64,000 nt of DNA from assembly GCF_007827045.1 (NCBI RefSeq), contig NZ_RPFW01000005.1, forward strand, positions 669,296 through 733,295. The letters are read 5' to 3'. This stretch comes from Trebonia kvetii. GTDB lineage: Bacteria; Actinomycetota; Actinomycetes; Streptosporangiales; Streptosporangiaceae. Below, piece after piece: positions 50,178 to 58,899 of this stretch. The translations under genes were made by a program, and so were the position numbers. Below the pieces are notes generated by a model. That model searched no databases. It was not told the DNA's origin and saw only the letters and a program-made list of their open reading frames with translations. The stretch's first letter is position 1; every line of letters begins with the position of its first letter.

Positions 50178-52427
50178 ATGGCGCCCGAGCTCTCCGTCGC
50201 CGAGCAGGCGGCACTCACCAGCGGACGCGACGCGTGGCACACCACGCCGGTCGAGTCCGCGGGCATTCCCGCCATCACCGTGACCGACGGACCGCACGGC
50301 GTCCGGCTGACGGCGAACCCCGCCGACATGCTCAGGGGCCAGCCGGCCACGTGCTTCCCGCCGGCCGTCGCCACCGCGTCGACCTGGGACCCGGTTCTGC
50401 TGTGGCGGATGGGCGAGGCCCTTGGCGAGGAATGCCGCTCGATGGACGTCGCCGTGCTCCTCGGCCCCGGCATCAACCTCAAGCGCAGCCCGCTCGGCGG
50501 CCGCAACTTCGAGTACTTCTCCGAGGACCCGCTGCTGGCTGGGGTGCTCGCCACCCAGTGGGTGCTCGGCCTGCAGAGCCACGACGTCGGGGCGACGGTC
50601 AAGCACTTCGCGGTCAACAACCAGGAGACCGACCGGATGCGGATCAGCGCGGACGTCGACGAGCGCACCCTGCGCGAGATGTACCTGCGCGCCTTCCACC
50701 GGGTGGTCACCCAGGCCAGGCCGTGGACCATGATGTGCGCGTACAACAAGATCAACGGCGTGTACGCGAGCCAGGACCCCTGGCTGCTCACCCAGGTGCT
50801 CCGCGACGAATGGGGCTACGAGGGCGTGATCATGTCCGACTGGGGCGCCGTCGCGGACCGGGTCGCCGCCGTCGCGGCCGGACTCGACCTCACCATGCCG
50901 GGACCTGACAACGGCGGAGACAAGGCGCTGGAGTCTGCCGTCGACGACGGCGGACTCGACAAGGTGCTGCTCGCGCGCAACGCCGCCCGGGTCGCCGCGC
51001 TCGTCGACAAGGCGGCCGCGCGGCGGCCGTTCAGCTACGACAGGGACGCGCACCACGCCCTGGCCAGGGAGATCGCCGGACGCGCCATCGTGCTGCTGAA
51101 GAACGACGCCCTGCCAGGTGACGAGCGCGGCCTGCTGCCGCTCGACCCGGCAGCCGCGGGGTCCATCGCGGTGCTCGGCGAGTTCGCCCGCACCCCGCGT
51201 TACCAGGGCGGCGGCAGTTCCCTGATGAACCCGACCCGGCTGGACAACGCGCTTGACGAGATCACCGCGTCGACGTCGGCGACCGTCAGGTTCGCGCCCG
51301 GCTACACGGTGAGCGACGGGCTGGGCGACGCGGCGGAGGCAGGCCAGGACCAGGACCTGCTCGCGCAGGCCGCGGCGCTGGCCGGCGACAGCGATGTCGC
51401 GCTGGTCTTCGTCGGCAGCGAGCATGAGACGGAGGGCGCGGACCGGACCGGCATCGACCTGCCCGCCGCCCACCTGGCGCTCATCGAGCAGGTGACACGG
51501 GCCAACCCGCGCACCGTAGTGATCCTGTCCAACGGCGCCGTGCTCGCCACCACCCCCTGGGACGCCGCGGTGCCGGCGCTCATCGAGGGCTGGCTGCTCG
51601 GCCAGGCCGGCGGCGGCGCGATCGCCGACGTGCTGTTCGGCCGGGTCAACCCGTCCGGGCGGCTGGCCGAGACGATACCGCTGAAGCTCGCCGACCACCC
51701 CTCCTACCTGGACTTCCCAGGCGAGCACGGGCACGTCAGGTACAGCGATGGCCTGTACGTCGGCTACCGCGGCTTCGACTCGCGCGAGCTGGAGGTGGCC
51801 TACCCGTTCGGCTTCGGCCTGTCCTACACCACCTTCGGCTACGGCGAGGCAAGCGCCGTCAGCGGCGAGCACGGGCTGGAGGTGCGCGTCCCCGTCACCA
51901 ACACAGGGGAGCGGGACGGCAGGGAAGTCGTCCAGCTGTACCTGAGCCTGCCGGATTCGGCGGTCACCCGCGCCAGGCGCGAGCTGAAGGCGTTCGCCAG
52001 CGTGGACATCGAGGCGGGCCAGACCGTCGAGGTGACGCTCACCGTCGCGCGCGACGACCTCGCCTACTGGGACATCCGGCTGGACCGCTGGGTCGTCGAG
52101 GGCGGCGAGTACCACTGCCACGTCGGCGCCTCTTCCCGCGACCTGCGGGCAACCGCCGTCGTCACCGTGGCGGGCGACGAGATCCGTATCCCGCTCACCG
52201 CCGACTCGACGCTCGGCGAGTGGCTGGAAGACCCGCGCGGCGCGCAGGCGATCGGCCAGGTGTTCGGCGGGCTGGCGGGCGAGGACTCCCCGATGGCGGC
52301 CTTCTTCGCCGACCCGACCATGATGATGTTCCTGCGCGCCACCCCGCTGAGCAGGATGGGCAACTTCCAGGGCAGCCCGCTGACCCCGGAGACGATCGCG
52401 AAGCTGGTCGCCGCCGCCAACGACTGA
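50178..52427 (+). CDS. Glycoside hydrolase family 3 beta-glucosidase
   Basis: A 749-residue GH3 enzyme with no signal peptide, hence cytoplasmic. The N-terminal (beta/alpha)8 domain has TVTDGPHGVRL, LLGPGINLKRSPLGGRNFEY, VKHFAVNNQETDR and the nucleophile in EGVIMSDWGAV (Asp ~224). The second domain includes LVFVGSEHETEGADRTGIDL, and a C-terminal fibronectin-III-like domain has VRVPVTNTGERDGREVVQLY. It should release glucose or related sugars from short beta-linked oligosaccharides. SD AAGGAAA precedes the ATG. No transporter is adjacent; a strong terminator follows. Confidence 0.95.
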   Translation: MAPELSVAEQAALTSGRDAWHTTPVESAGIPAITVTDGPHGVRLTANPADMLRGQPATCFPPAVATASTWDPVLLWRMGEALGEECRSMDVAVLLGPGINLKRSPLGGRNFEYFSEDPLLAGVLATQWVLGLQSHDVGATVKHFAVNNQETDRMRISADVDERTLREMYLRAFHRVVTQARPWTMMCAYNKINGVYASQDPWLLTQVLRDEWGYEGVIMSDWGAVADRVAAVAAGLDLTMPGPDNGGDKALESAVDDGGLDKVLLARNAARVAALVDKAAARRPFSYDRDAHHALAREIAGRAIVLLKNDALPGDERGLLPLDPAAAGSIAVLGEFARTPRYQGGGSSLMNPTRLDNALDEITASTSATVRFAPGYTVSDGLGDAAEAGQDQDLLAQAAALAGDSDVALVFVGSEHETEGADRTGIDLPAAHLALIEQVTRANPRTVVILSNGAVLATTPWDAAVPALIEGWLLGQAGGGAIADVLFGRVNPSGRLAETIPLKLADHPSYLDFPGEHGHVRYSDGLYVGYRGFDSRELEVAYPFGFGLSYTTFGYGEASAVSGEHGLEVRVPVTNTGERDGREVVQLYLSLPDSAVTRARRELKAFASVDIEAGQTVEVTLTVARDDLAYWDIRLDRWVVEGGEYHCHVGASSRDLRATAVVTVAGDEIRIPLTADSTLGEWLEDPRGAQAIGQVFGGLAGEDSPMAAFFADPTMMMFLRATPLSRMGNFQGSPLTPETIAKLVAAAND

Positions 52428-52440
52428 GCGACGCAGAGCC

Positions 52441-52480
52441 CAGCGCCCCGTTCCCGCCGCCAGGGGGGAACGGGGCGCTG
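52441..52480 (+). terminator. Terminator hairpin of the GH3 gene
   Basis: CAGCGCCCCGTTCCC (52441-52455) pairs perfectly with GGGAACGGGGCGCTG (52466-52480) around a 10-base loop, starting 13 bases after the stop. It separates the GH3 and HrpA units. Confidence 0.75.
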
Positions 52481-52592
52481 TCACAGTCAGCCGAACCCGT
52501 TCTGGATGATCATTATCGAAGACCGGGGGAATGACGGCCCCCCGATAAAGCGTTGGCATACTCCGGTCCCCATCGTCTAGTCTTTCCCGCCG

Positions 52593-55500
52593 GTGAACAG
52601 TCCTTCCGCAAGAATTAAGCAGCGCGCCGCGTCCCGCGAAGCCGCGCTCGCTGGCGTTGCCATCGGCTACCCGCAAGAGCTGCCGGTCAGCCAGCGCAGG
52701 GACGACATCGCCGCGGCTATCAGGGATCACCAGGTCGTGATCGTGGCCGGCGAGACCGGCTCGGGCAAGACCACGCAGATACCCAAGATCTGCCTGGAGC
52801 TCGGCCGCGGCGTCACCGGGCAGATCGGGCACACCCAGCCGCGCCGGATCGCGGCCCGCACGGTCGCCGAGCGGATCGCCGAGGAACTGGGCACCAAGCT
52901 CGGCGACGTCGCGGGATACAAGGTCAGGTTCACCGACCGGTCCGGCGACGCGACCGCGGTCAAGCTGATGACCGACGGCATCCTGCTCGCGGAGATCGGC
53001 ACCGACAGGAACCTCACCAGGTACGACACCCTGATCATCGACGAGGCGCACGAGCGCAGCCTCAACATCGACTTCATACTCGGCTACCTGCGCCAACTGC
53101 TGCCCCGCCGGCCCGACCTCAAGGTCATCATCACCTCCGCGACGATCGACCCCGAGCGGTTCGCCGAGCATTTCAAGGACGCGCGGACCGGGCAGCCCGC
53201 GCCGATCATCGAGGTCTCCGGGCGCACCTACCCCGTCGAGGTCCGCTACCGGCCGATCGGCGACCCGGACAGGGATGAGGACAGGGACCAGGTCACCGCC
53301 ATCACCGACGCGATCGGCGAACTCGAACGCGACGGCCCCGGTGACATCCTCGTCTTCCTCTCCGGCGAGCAGGAGATCCGCGACACCGCCGACGCGCTGA
53401 AGGGACGCGCGGGCCTGGAGATCCTCCCGCTGTACTCGCGGCTGTCGTCCGCCGAGCAGCACCGGGTGTTCGAGGTGCCGGCGGGCCGCTCGATGAGCAG
53501 CCGCCGCGTCGTCCTCGCCACCAACGTCGCGGAAACCTCGCTGACCGTGCCTGGCATCCGCTACGTCATCGACCCGGGCACCGCGCGGATCAGCCGCTAC
53601 AGCCTGCGCACCAAGGTGCAGCGGCTGCCCATCGAGGCGATCTCGCAGGCCAGCGCCAACCAGCGCAAGGGCCGCTGCGGCCGCGTCGCCGACGGCATCT
53701 GCATCCGCCTGTACTCGCAAGAGGACTTCGAGTCCCGGCCGGAGTTCACCGACCCCGAGATCCAGCGCACCAACCTGGCCAGCGTCATCCTGCAGATGGC
53801 GGCCGCCAGGCTCGGCGACGTCCGCAAGTTCCCGTTCGTCGATCCCCCGGACCCGCGGGCCATCACCGACGGCGTCAAGCTCCTCGAGGAGCTCAACGCG
53901 GTCGCGAGCGACAAGCTCACCGAGACCGGCCGCCAGATGGCCCGGCTGCCCGTCGACCCGCGCATCGCCCGGATGATCATCGAGTCGGACAAGCAGGGCT
54001 GCGCCCGCGAGATCCTTGTCATCGCCGCCGCCCTGTCCATCCAGGACCCGCGCGAGCGCCCGTCGGACAACCAGCAGGCAGCCGACACCGCGCACCGCCG
54101 CTTCACCCAGCCGGAGTCCGACTTCCTCGCCTACGTCGCGCTGTGGGACTACCTCGCGGAGCAGCAGCGCGAGCTCTCCGGCTCCGCCTTCCGCCGCCTG
54201 TGCCGCGCCGAGTTCCTCAACTACCTGCGGGTCCGCGAATGGCAGGACCTGCACGGGCAGCTCTCCGCGCTGTCCCGCGAGCTCGGGCTCAACACTAAGA
54301 CATCATCAACAGAACGGGTGCGTGTACACACCGCACTGCTCTCCGGCTTGCTCTCCCACGTAGGCATGAAGGTGCTGCTCACGCCAGCCAGGCCGCCGGG
54401 TGCCCGGCCGGGTGCCGCGGCCCCGGCTGAGCGCGGCCGGCGGCCGCTGACCGAGTACCTCGGTGCCCGCGGCACCAAGTTCGCCGTGTTCCCCGGCTCA
54501 GGGCTCGCCCGCAAGCCGCCGGACTGGCTGGTCGCCGCCGAGCTCGTGGAAACCTCCCGGCTGTGGGCGCGGACCGTCGCCGCGATCGAACCGGAATGGG
54601 TCGAGCCGGTCGCCGCCCACCTGGTCAAGCGCTCCTACAGCGAGCCCCGCTGGTCGCGCAATTCAGGCTCCGCCGTGGCCACGGAAAAGGTCACACTGTA
54701 CGGCATCCCGATCATCGCCGACAGGACCGTGCTGCTGCACCGCATCGACCCGGTGCTCGCCAGGGAGCTGTTCATCAGGCACGCGCTCGTCGAGGGCGAC
54801 TGGCAGACCAGGCACCACTTCTTCCGCGACAACACCGCGCTCATCGAGCAGGCAGCCGCGCTCGAGCAGCGGGCCCGCCGCCGCGGCCTCGTCGCGGGGG
54901 AGGAGGCGCTCTACGCCTTCTACGACGCGCGGGTGCCCGCCGACGCGGTTTCCGCCCGGCACTTCGACACCTGGTGGAAGAAGCAGCGGCACGAGACGCC
55001 AGACCTGCTCACCCTCACCCTTGACGACCTGCTGTCGGCCGCCGCCGACGAACTCGACGCCGGCGACTACCCCGAGGTGTGGACGACGTCCTCTTCGGCC
55101 GGACTCGGCGGCGGCGGTGTGGGTGGCCTTTCGCTCTCCTACGAATTCCAGCCGGGCAGCGACGCCGACGGCGTCACCATCGACATCCCGCTCAAGACGC
55201 TCAACCAGGCCCGCCCGGAGGAATTCTCCTGGCAGGTGCCCGGGCTCCGGCTCGAACTGGTCACCGAGCTGATCCGCTCACTGCCGAAGAACCTGCGCCG
55301 CGAGCTCGTCCCGGCGCCCAACGTCGCCCGCGAGATCCTCGCCAAGCTGGACGGAGCCGTCCCCGACGGCGACATAAGGGACGTCATGTCCCGCGAACTG
55401 CTGCGGCTGCGCGGCGCCCAGATACCGCCGGACGCCTTCGACCTGGACCGGCTGCCGACGCACCTGCGGCTCAACTTCCGCATACTGGACGGCACCAAGG

Positions 55501-56441
55501 TGGTCGCCGCGGGCAAGGACCTCGCCGCCCTGCAGCGCCAGCTGCGGCCCAAGGTCCGCGCCACCCTGTCCGCCCGCGCCACCGCCATCACCAGGACCGG
55601 CGTCACCGCCTGGAACTTCGGCCCGCTGCCCAAGGTGTTCACCGACGGGGAGGTCAAGGCCTACCCCGCCCTCGTCGACGCGGGCGCCGCCGTGGACGTC
55701 CGGCTGTTCGAGAGCCCCGCCGCCGCGGCGCGCGCGATGCGCGCGGGTACCAGGCGCCTGGTCCTGCTCGCCGTCAAGTCGCCCGCCAACGAGGTCGCCA
55801 AGCGGCTGACTACCGCGCAGAAGCTCGTCCTGTCCGACAACCCGCACGGCTCCGTCGCCGCCCTGTTCGCCGACTGCGTCGGCTGCGCGGTCGACGGCCT
55901 GATCGCCGAGGCGGGCGGCCCCGCCTGGGACGCCGAGGCGTTCGCCAGGATCACCGAGCACGTCAGGCCGCGGCTGCACGCGGCCACCTATGAGGTCGTC
56001 ACCGGGGCGGAAGAGATCCTGCGCGGCGCGCACGACGCGCGGATGCGCCTGGACGCGCTGCGCAGCCCCGCCCTCGCGCCGGCTGTCGCCGACATCCGCG
56101 CACAGCTCGGCGGCCTCATCGCACCCGGATTCCTCACCGCGGCGGGCAGCGCGCGGCTGCCGGCCCTCGCCCGCTACGTCAAGGCGGTCGGCAAGCGGCT
56201 GGACAAGCTCAACGACAACGCGGGCCGAGACGCGCAGCAGATGGCCGTCGTCCACCGGATACAGGACGAATACACGGCCGCGCTGGCGCTCTTGCCGCCA
56301 GAGGCCAGGGTCGCCGACGCCGCCAGGGAGATCCGCTGGCAGATCGAGGAGCTGCGGGTCAGCCTGTTCGCGCAGACCATGGGGACCCCGGTTCCGGTCT
56401 CCGAGCGCCGCATCCTGACCGCCATCGCCAACCTGGGCTAG
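52593..56441 (+). CDS. hrpA: ATP-dependent RNA helicase HrpA
   Basis: A 1282-residue DEAH-box helicase. Motif I is GETGSGKTT (~residue 54), motif II IIDEAHERS (~150), motif III TSATID, motif VI QRKGRCGRVADG (~355). Helicase-associated HA2, an OB-fold region and the long DUF3418 C-terminal domain (SLSYEFQPGSDADGVTIDIP ... VPVSERRILTAIANLG) follow. The protein unwinds RNA in mRNA processing or ribosome rescue. It starts with GTG at 52593, almost directly at the helicase core, so the N-terminal ~60 residues of longer relatives are missing or the start lies in another frame upstream. Confidence 0.93.
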   Translation: MNSPSARIKQRAASREAALAGVAIGYPQELPVSQRRDDIAAAIRDHQVVIVAGETGSGKTTQIPKICLELGRGVTGQIGHTQPRRIAARTVAERIAEELGTKLGDVAGYKVRFTDRSGDATAVKLMTDGILLAEIGTDRNLTRYDTLIIDEAHERSLNIDFILGYLRQLLPRRPDLKVIITSATIDPERFAEHFKDARTGQPAPIIEVSGRTYPVEVRYRPIGDPDRDEDRDQVTAITDAIGELERDGPGDILVFLSGEQEIRDTADALKGRAGLEILPLYSRLSSAEQHRVFEVPAGRSMSSRRVVLATNVAETSLTVPGIRYVIDPGTARISRYSLRTKVQRLPIEAISQASANQRKGRCGRVADGICIRLYSQEDFESRPEFTDPEIQRTNLASVILQMAAARLGDVRKFPFVDPPDPRAITDGVKLLEELNAVASDKLTETGRQMARLPVDPRIARMIIESDKQGCAREILVIAAALSIQDPRERPSDNQQAADTAHRRFTQPESDFLAYVALWDYLAEQQRELSGSAFRRLCRAEFLNYLRVREWQDLHGQLSALSRELGLNTKTSSTERVRVHTALLSGLLSHVGMKVLLTPARPPGARPGAAAPAERGRRPLTEYLGARGTKFAVFPGSGLARKPPDWLVAAELVETSRLWARTVAAIEPEWVEPVAAHLVKRSYSEPRWSRNSGSAVATEKVTLYGIPIIADRTVLLHRIDPVLARELFIRHALVEGDWQTRHHFFRDNTALIEQAAALEQRARRRGLVAGEEALYAFYDARVPADAVSARHFDTWWKKQRHETPDLLTLTLDDLLSAAADELDAGDYPEVWTTSSSAGLGGGGVGGLSLSYEFQPGSDADGVTIDIPLKTLNQARPEEFSWQVPGLRLELVTELIRSLPKNLRRELVPAPNVAREILAKLDGAVPDGDIRDVMSRELLRLRGAQIPPDAFDLDRLPTHLRLNFRILDGTKVVAAGKDLAALQRQLRPKVRATLSARATAITRTGVTAWNFGPLPKVFTDGEVKAYPALVDAGAAVDVRLFESPAAAARAMRAGTRRLVLLAVKSPANEVAKRLTTAQKLVLSDNPHGSVAALFADCVGCAVDGLIAEAGGPAWDAEAFARITEHVRPRLHAATYEVVTGAEEILRGAHDARMRLDALRSPALAPAVADIRAQLGGLIAPGFLTAAGSARLPALARYVKAVGKRLDKLNDNAGRDAQQMAVVHRIQDEYTAALALLPPEARVADAAREIRWQIEELRVSLFAQTMGTPVPVSERRILTAIANLG

Positions 56442-56464
56442 GGGCCGCCGGCGCGCCGCCCGTC

Positions 56465-56480
56465 CTTGGACTACTCCAAG
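56465..56480. promoter_or_regulatory. Palindrome upstream of XRE/DUF5753 gene
   Basis: CTTGGA (56465-56470) and TCCAAG (56475-56480) are perfect inverted repeats around CTAC, ~95 bp upstream of the regulator ATG. A possible operator for autoregulation. Confidence 0.35.
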
Positions 56481-56577
56481 TGCTATGGTAAACCTCAGCT
56501 AGCATTCTCACCCGTCGCATCCCCCTGCGAACGGCCGGTGAGTGCGCTTCCCGCATTCCCCGCATGAGGAGGCCACC

Positions 56578-57486
56578 ATGACCGGAACCCCACCCGTCCG
56601 CCGTCGGCTGCTCGGCTCGGCGCTGCGCGAGTACCGCGAGAACCTCGGCTGGAACCTGGACGAGGCGGCACGCATCCTTGAGTGCGATCGCTCGAAGATC
56701 AGCAGGATCGAAACGGGCGAGCGCGGCATCAGGCCGAAGGAGCTGCGCGAGCTGCTCGCCGAGTACAGCGTGCCCGCCGCCGAGCAGCAGGCGCTGCTCG
56801 CCATCGCGCACCGCGGCCGCGAGAGTGGCTGGTGGCTCGACTATCGCGACGTGCTGACCGCCGACGGCCAGGACTACGTGATCATGGAGATCGCCGCGAC
56901 GCAGATCCTGGTCTACGAGGCCAACCAGGTGCCCGACCTGCTGCAGACCCAGGATTACATGCGTGCGGTGGCCGCCGCCGATGCCCGCTACGGCAGCGAC
57001 GAGCAGCGGGCGCACGCCATGGAGGTCAAGCTCAACAGGCAGCGGATCGTGATGGCCGGGCGGGCACCCGACCTCGACGTCGTGGTCACGGAGGGGGCGC
57101 TGCGGCAGACGGTCGGCGCGCCGCGGGTGATGCGCGAGCAGCTCGGCAGGCTGGCGGCAATCGCCGCGACCGGGTATGCGGACGGCCTGCCCGAGGGCGG
57201 CGCGGCGGCGGAACGCTGCCAGGTCTCGCTGCGGGTGCTGCCGTTCGCGGCCGGCGCGATGGCGGCCGCGGGGTGCGGTTCGATGACGTTGCTGCGGTTC
57301 GCCGAGGCGCCGGAGATCGGGGTCATTCACCTGGCCGCGCTGTCCGGCGGGATCAGCCTGCAGGGCCGGGAGGAGCTCGTCCGCTACCAGCGGGCCTTCG
57401 ACAGGCTCCGTGCGGCGGCGCTCACCCCGTCGCGCTCGGCGCAGCTGATCCGCGCCCTGTCGAGGTCCGTCTCGTACAACGGCTAG
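56578..57486 (+). CDS. XRE-family regulator with DUF5753
   Basis: A 302-residue protein. The HTH (residues ~8-70) reads LGSALREYRENLGWNLDEAA, then ARILECDRSKISRIETGERG. The C-terminal DUF5753 domain includes ESGWWLDYRDVLTADGQDYV and the typical EANQVPDLLQTQDYMRAVAA. In actinomycetes these regulators are often paired with a small DUF397 protein, and such pairs act in sporulation control or resemble toxin-antitoxin units. No DUF397 is seen; instead an unrelated 56-residue protein is convergent. The ATG at 56578 follows ATGAGGAGG. Confidence 0.92.
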   Translation: MTGTPPVRRRLLGSALREYRENLGWNLDEAARILECDRSKISRIETGERGIRPKELRELLAEYSVPAAEQQALLAIAHRGRESGWWLDYRDVLTADGQDYVIMEIAATQILVYEANQVPDLLQTQDYMRAVAAADARYGSDEQRAHAMEVKLNRQRIVMAGRAPDLDVVVTEGALRQTVGAPRVMREQLGRLAAIAATGYADGLPEGGAAAERCQVSLRVLPFAAGAMAAAGCGSMTLLRFAEAPEIGVIHLAALSGGISLQGREELVRYQRAFDRLRAAALTPSRSAQLIRALSRSVSYNG

Positions 57487-57657
57487 CTAGGCGCCGGACG
57501 CGTCGGCCTGGACCCCGTCGCCGGGCACGGTCCCTGACATCGACACCGCACCGCCGGGGAGCGCGAGTTTCCTGTTGACGTCTTCGAGCTTGGCGATCAG
57601 GTCTTGGATGTCGCGCAGCTGCTGAGTGTCATCTCGCACGCCGTTGCCGTAAGTCAT
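57487..57657 (-). CDS. Small helical protein of unknown function
   Basis: A 56-residue protein MTYGNGVRDDTQQLRDIQDL ... VQADASGA. The middle (QQLRDIQDLIAKLEDVNRKL) is a likely coiled coil; the tail is Gly/Ala-rich. I know no family. Third positions are GC-rich, and GGAG lies ten bases before the ATG, so it may be real. Its stop abuts that of the XRE regulator (CTAGCTAG). It could be a regulator partner, but this is only inferred from position. Confidence 0.5.
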   Translation of the reverse strand: MTYGNGVRDDTQQLRDIQDLIAKLEDVNRKLALPGGAVSMSGTVPGDGVQADASGA

Positions 57658-58086
57658 GGACCAGAACTCCAGGGTCGAGGTAGGGGGAACTCGACGAGAA
57701 CTCGTCACCGTCGGCGGGGGACCATATTCGCCTCTGGCGAAAACGCCAGACGGTGCCGGTGTCCGTATGTGTTAAGCCTATAGCGTGTCTGGCGTGCTGT
57801 GTACACCCGATGATCGAAAAGGCGACTAAATTGTCAAAGACACAGGTCAGGATGGGTGCGGCAGCCTTGGTTAGCAACCGATTTCGCGCTTTTCAATAGC
57901 AAATGAGCATTGCTGGATGCACGGGCGCGCTACCATCGTGCGTATGCACGTGCATCGGCGCCCAGAAGGGCTTGAATTGATGCTTATGCACACCATTAGT
58001 GCACGCCGATAATGCAACAGACAATGCACGGGTGGAAATCTCGTGCGGATGCACGTGCGCTTGGGGGGCAGGGCGGGGCGCAGTGC
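57658..58086. other. Gene-free region with repeated TGCAC motifs
   Basis: About 430 bp, less GC-rich than neighbours. ATGCAC occurs at about 57917, 57944, 57965 (as TTATGCAC), 58024 and 58048, with a perfect 12-bp palindrome ATGCACGTGCAT at 57944-57955. No protein gene is evident. The motif cluster may be a protein-binding array. Confidence 0.45.
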
Positions 58087-58806
58087 CTACGGGCGCCGGG
58101 GCGCAGTGCGCTGACCGCGCGGACGCATCAGCTCGCCGAGCTCGTCCGCGCTCGGTGCGGGCTGCGGCAGCGCCGCGACAGCGTCCCTGGACGGCCGGAG
58201 GCCGTCCAGGAGCATGCCGAGGTAGCGCCGCCAGACCTGCGGGGTGACGGCGGCGGCGTACTCGGCGACCGAGCCGAGCATGAACGCGATCATCTTCACG
58301 TCCGTCGCCTCGAAGTCCGTCCGCAGGTCGCCCGAGTCCTGCGCGCGCCGCACCAGCCTGGTGATCACCGGGCGCATCCTGTCCCGTGCGTAGCACACCT
58401 GGTCGCGGTCGTAGGTGCCGAACATCATCAGCTGGCGTAGCGCCAGGTCCCCTGCCATGGCGGCGGCGGCGAACTCGAGGTAGGAGGCGAGGCCCTGCCA
58501 TGGGTCCGCGGCCGTGCAGCACTGTTCCGCCACCGTGACGAGGGCGTCGATCCGCTCGCGGAACAGCTCGCGGATGAGCGACTCCTTGTCGGGGAAGCGC
58601 CGGTAGACGGTGCCGACGCCGACGCCGGCCGCGCGTGCCACCTCGTCCAGGCTCGCGTCGAGGCCGCGTTCGGTGAACACCTCGGCGGCCGCGGTGAGGA
58701 TGCGCTGCCTGTTGCGCTCGGCATCGCGGCGGAGCGGGCGCACGTCCGCGTCGAGGCGCGGCGGGCGCTCGCCTGCGCCTGACGTTTCTTCGGCTCGAAC
58801 CGTCAT
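58087..58806 (-). CDS. TetR-family repressor
   Basis: A 239-residue regulator. N-terminal TetR HTH: RDAERNRQRILTAAAEVFTE, then SLDEVARAAGVGVGTVYRRF (residues ~30-75). The C-terminal ligand region (ERIDALVTVAEQCCTAADPW ... LGMLLDGLRPSRD) belongs to the SbtR-like group. The frame is open far upstream but ATG 58806 opens the family region and is followed by the divergent promoter. It most likely represses the adjacent MFS exporter. Confidence 0.9.
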   Translation of the reverse strand: MTVRAEETSGAGERPPRLDADVRPLRRDAERNRQRILTAAAEVFTERGLDASLDEVARAAGVGVGTVYRRFPDKESLIRELFRERIDALVTVAEQCCTAADPWQGLASYLEFAAAAMAGDLALRQLMMFGTYDRDQVCYARDRMRPVITRLVRRAQDSGDLRTDFEATDVKMIAFMLGSVAEYAAAVTPQVWRRYLGMLLDGLRPSRDAVAALPQPAPSADELGELMRPRGQRTAPRRP

Positions 58807-58810
58807 CTCT

Positions 58811-58842
58811 ATAGGGTAACCCCTATCGGAGGCGACGCCTCC
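58811..58842. promoter_or_regulatory. Two operator-like palindromes between TetR and MFS genes
   Basis: ATAGGG (58811-58816) and CCCTAT (58821-58826) form an inverted repeat around TAAC. It is followed by GGAGGCG and CGCCTCC (58828-58842) around a single A. Both lie between the divergent genes, right next to the TetR ATG, consistent with repression of both promoters. Confidence 0.55.
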
Positions 58843-58899
58843 GCTTCGTGTTATCCTCGGCAAATAACCGGAATCATATCCTCCAGATTGGCGGTTGGT

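Noticed and set aside
50136..54254. A 1372-codon open frame on the minus strand across the GH3 and HrpA genes
   Set aside because: It lies antisense to two clear genes, has no domain or motif, and the composition (Arg/Gly/Ala/Val-rich) is what a GC3-rich antisense frame gives.
57893..58522. A 209-codon minus-strand frame covering the TGCAC cluster and part of the TetR gene
   Set aside because: It runs in another frame through the clear TetR coding region and has no motif.
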